Source of the DNA: Thermoanaerobacterium sp. RBIITD
Lineage (GTDB): Bacteria; Bacillota; Thermoanaerobacteria; Thermoanaerobacterales; Thermoanaerobacteraceae
DNA length: 64,000 bases
Reading direction: 5' to 3'
NCBI RefSeq assembly: GCF_900205865.1
Contig: NZ_LT906662.1
Span: 310,001-374,000, forward strand
Under the pieces are notes generated by a model. The model was not told where the DNA came from. It saw nothing but the letters and a program-made list of their open reading frames with translations, and did not search any database. Position numbers and translations under genes: made by a program. Shown in pieces: positions 63,578 through 64,000 of the stretch (position 1 is the first letter of the stretch; each line of letters opens with the position of its first letter).

Positions 63578-64000
63578 TTATAATAATTTTATAATATAAT
63601 TAATAATCTCATATCTATCTAAATCTTTTAAATACTTATTATATCTTATCTGTCTATCAAAATTTGAAATGAATAAATTGCTATTTATAATTTCAAGTTG
63701 TTTTTTTAAATCAACTATCAAATCGTCACTCATTAATTTTAAGATATCAGTAATATCATTGCATTTTTCCTGCCAGACAAATTTATTTCCATCATTTATA
63801 ATAAATATTATTAAAAAGTCAACAAATAGCTTTTTAACTTCTTCATATTTCAATTGTTCAATTAAAATTTTTAAATTAATTAACTTATATAAGTTTTCTA
63901 AATCCTGCTTTTTTAAATTATCAATAATAAACTCTTTTTTAGATTCTTTTAATATATCAAAAAAGAATATTGGATAATATTTTTCTACAAAAATAAAATC
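63578..64000 (-). CDS. Unrecognised protein, 5' end outside window
   Basis: An open minus-strand frame enters from the right edge and ends at 63578, giving 140 residues. It is very AT-rich and lysine/isoleucine-rich (YPIFFFDILKESKKEF, ENLYKLINLKILIEQLKYEE, LKKQLEIINSNLFISNF). No motif was recognised. Such helical C-terminal regions occur in glycosyltransferase-type proteins of polysaccharide clusters, but that is only a positional guess. The TTG at 63853 is an internal codon, not a supported start. Confidence 0.55.
   Translation of the reverse strand, partial: DFIFVEKYYPIFFFDILKESKKEFIIDNLKKQDLENLYKLINLKILIEQLKYEEVKKLFVDFLIIFIINDGNKFVWQEKCNDITDILKLMSDDLIVDLKKQLEIINSNLFISNFDRQIRYNKYLKDLDRYEIINYIIKLL

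Noticed and set aside
1-64000. CRISPR array
   Set aside because: No regularly spaced 28-37 bp repeats were seen on either strand, despite the cas genes.

Overview
The window is AT-rich (roughly one third G+C by eye), with strong AGGAGG-type ribosome binding sites and many short intergenic gaps. Gene content (a 2-hydroxyacyl-CoA dehydratase-like iron-sulfur protein with its ATPase activator, a carbohydrate ABC transporter with a GH31 glycosidase, type I-B cas genes, HtrA, ABC-dependent polysaccharide export) fits a saccharolytic anaerobic Clostridia of the Thermoanaerobacterium/Thermoanaerobacter kind. That placement is an inference; no rRNA or tRNA gene is present to settle it.

Layout. (1) 1-6 kb: the end of a surface-polysaccharide cluster, all on the minus strand: Wzm/Wzt-type exporter, an Ig-like secreted protein, an FkbM methyltransferase and a large two-domain glycosyltransferase cut by the window edge. 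(2) 6.3-6.8 kb: two gene remnants. (3) 6.9-18.3 kb: metabolic genes, namely an NRAMP metal transporter, the activator/dehydratase-like pair, a decayed PIN toxin-antitoxin block with an intact acetyltransferase, and a sugar ABC transporter-GH31 operon. (4) 18.6-59.4 kb: a dense defence and toxin-antitoxin island: two XRE regulators; a pRiA4b-ORF3-like protein; a HigB/HigA/SecB-like toxin-antitoxin-chaperone cassette with visible operators; a two-gene Druantia III-like pair (1296-residue coiled-coil protein plus 1615-residue helicase-DUF1998); IS3 and AbiEi remnants; a crippled type I-B cas operon (cas8b-cas7-cas5-cas3); McrBC; a PIN toxin/antitoxin/acetyltransferase block; a decayed copy of the chaperone cassette; a three-gene TerB-N/TerB-C + DUF2791 ATPase + Lhr-like helicase operon; a dead TnpB with a well-preserved structured RNA region; a NACHT ATPase; an IS21 remnant; a SIR2-like protein with a small partner; and scraps of type III CRISPR (cmr1) and a nuclease. 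(5) 59.5-64 kb: HtrA protease, a zinc-ribbon/TPR membrane protein and mannose-1-phosphate guanylyltransferase, returning to polysaccharide functions.

The island lies between polysaccharide genes and is full of fragments of genes that also occur intact elsewhere in the window: three partial copies of manC, two of a DUF1848 gene, three states of the PIN/antitoxin/GNAT block, two of the chaperone cassette, and scraps of mcrB and of an XRE gene. This indicates repeated insertion, duplication and deletion. Several systems are broken in instructive ways. A deletion joins the 3' end of cas8b to the middle of cas7 out of frame, and no cas6, cas1, cas2, cas4 or CRISPR array is visible. The most interesting intact candidates for poorly described defence biology are the TerB/DUF2791/helicase operon, the SIR2-like plus 175-residue pair beside a NACHT protein, and the two-gene large-helicase system.
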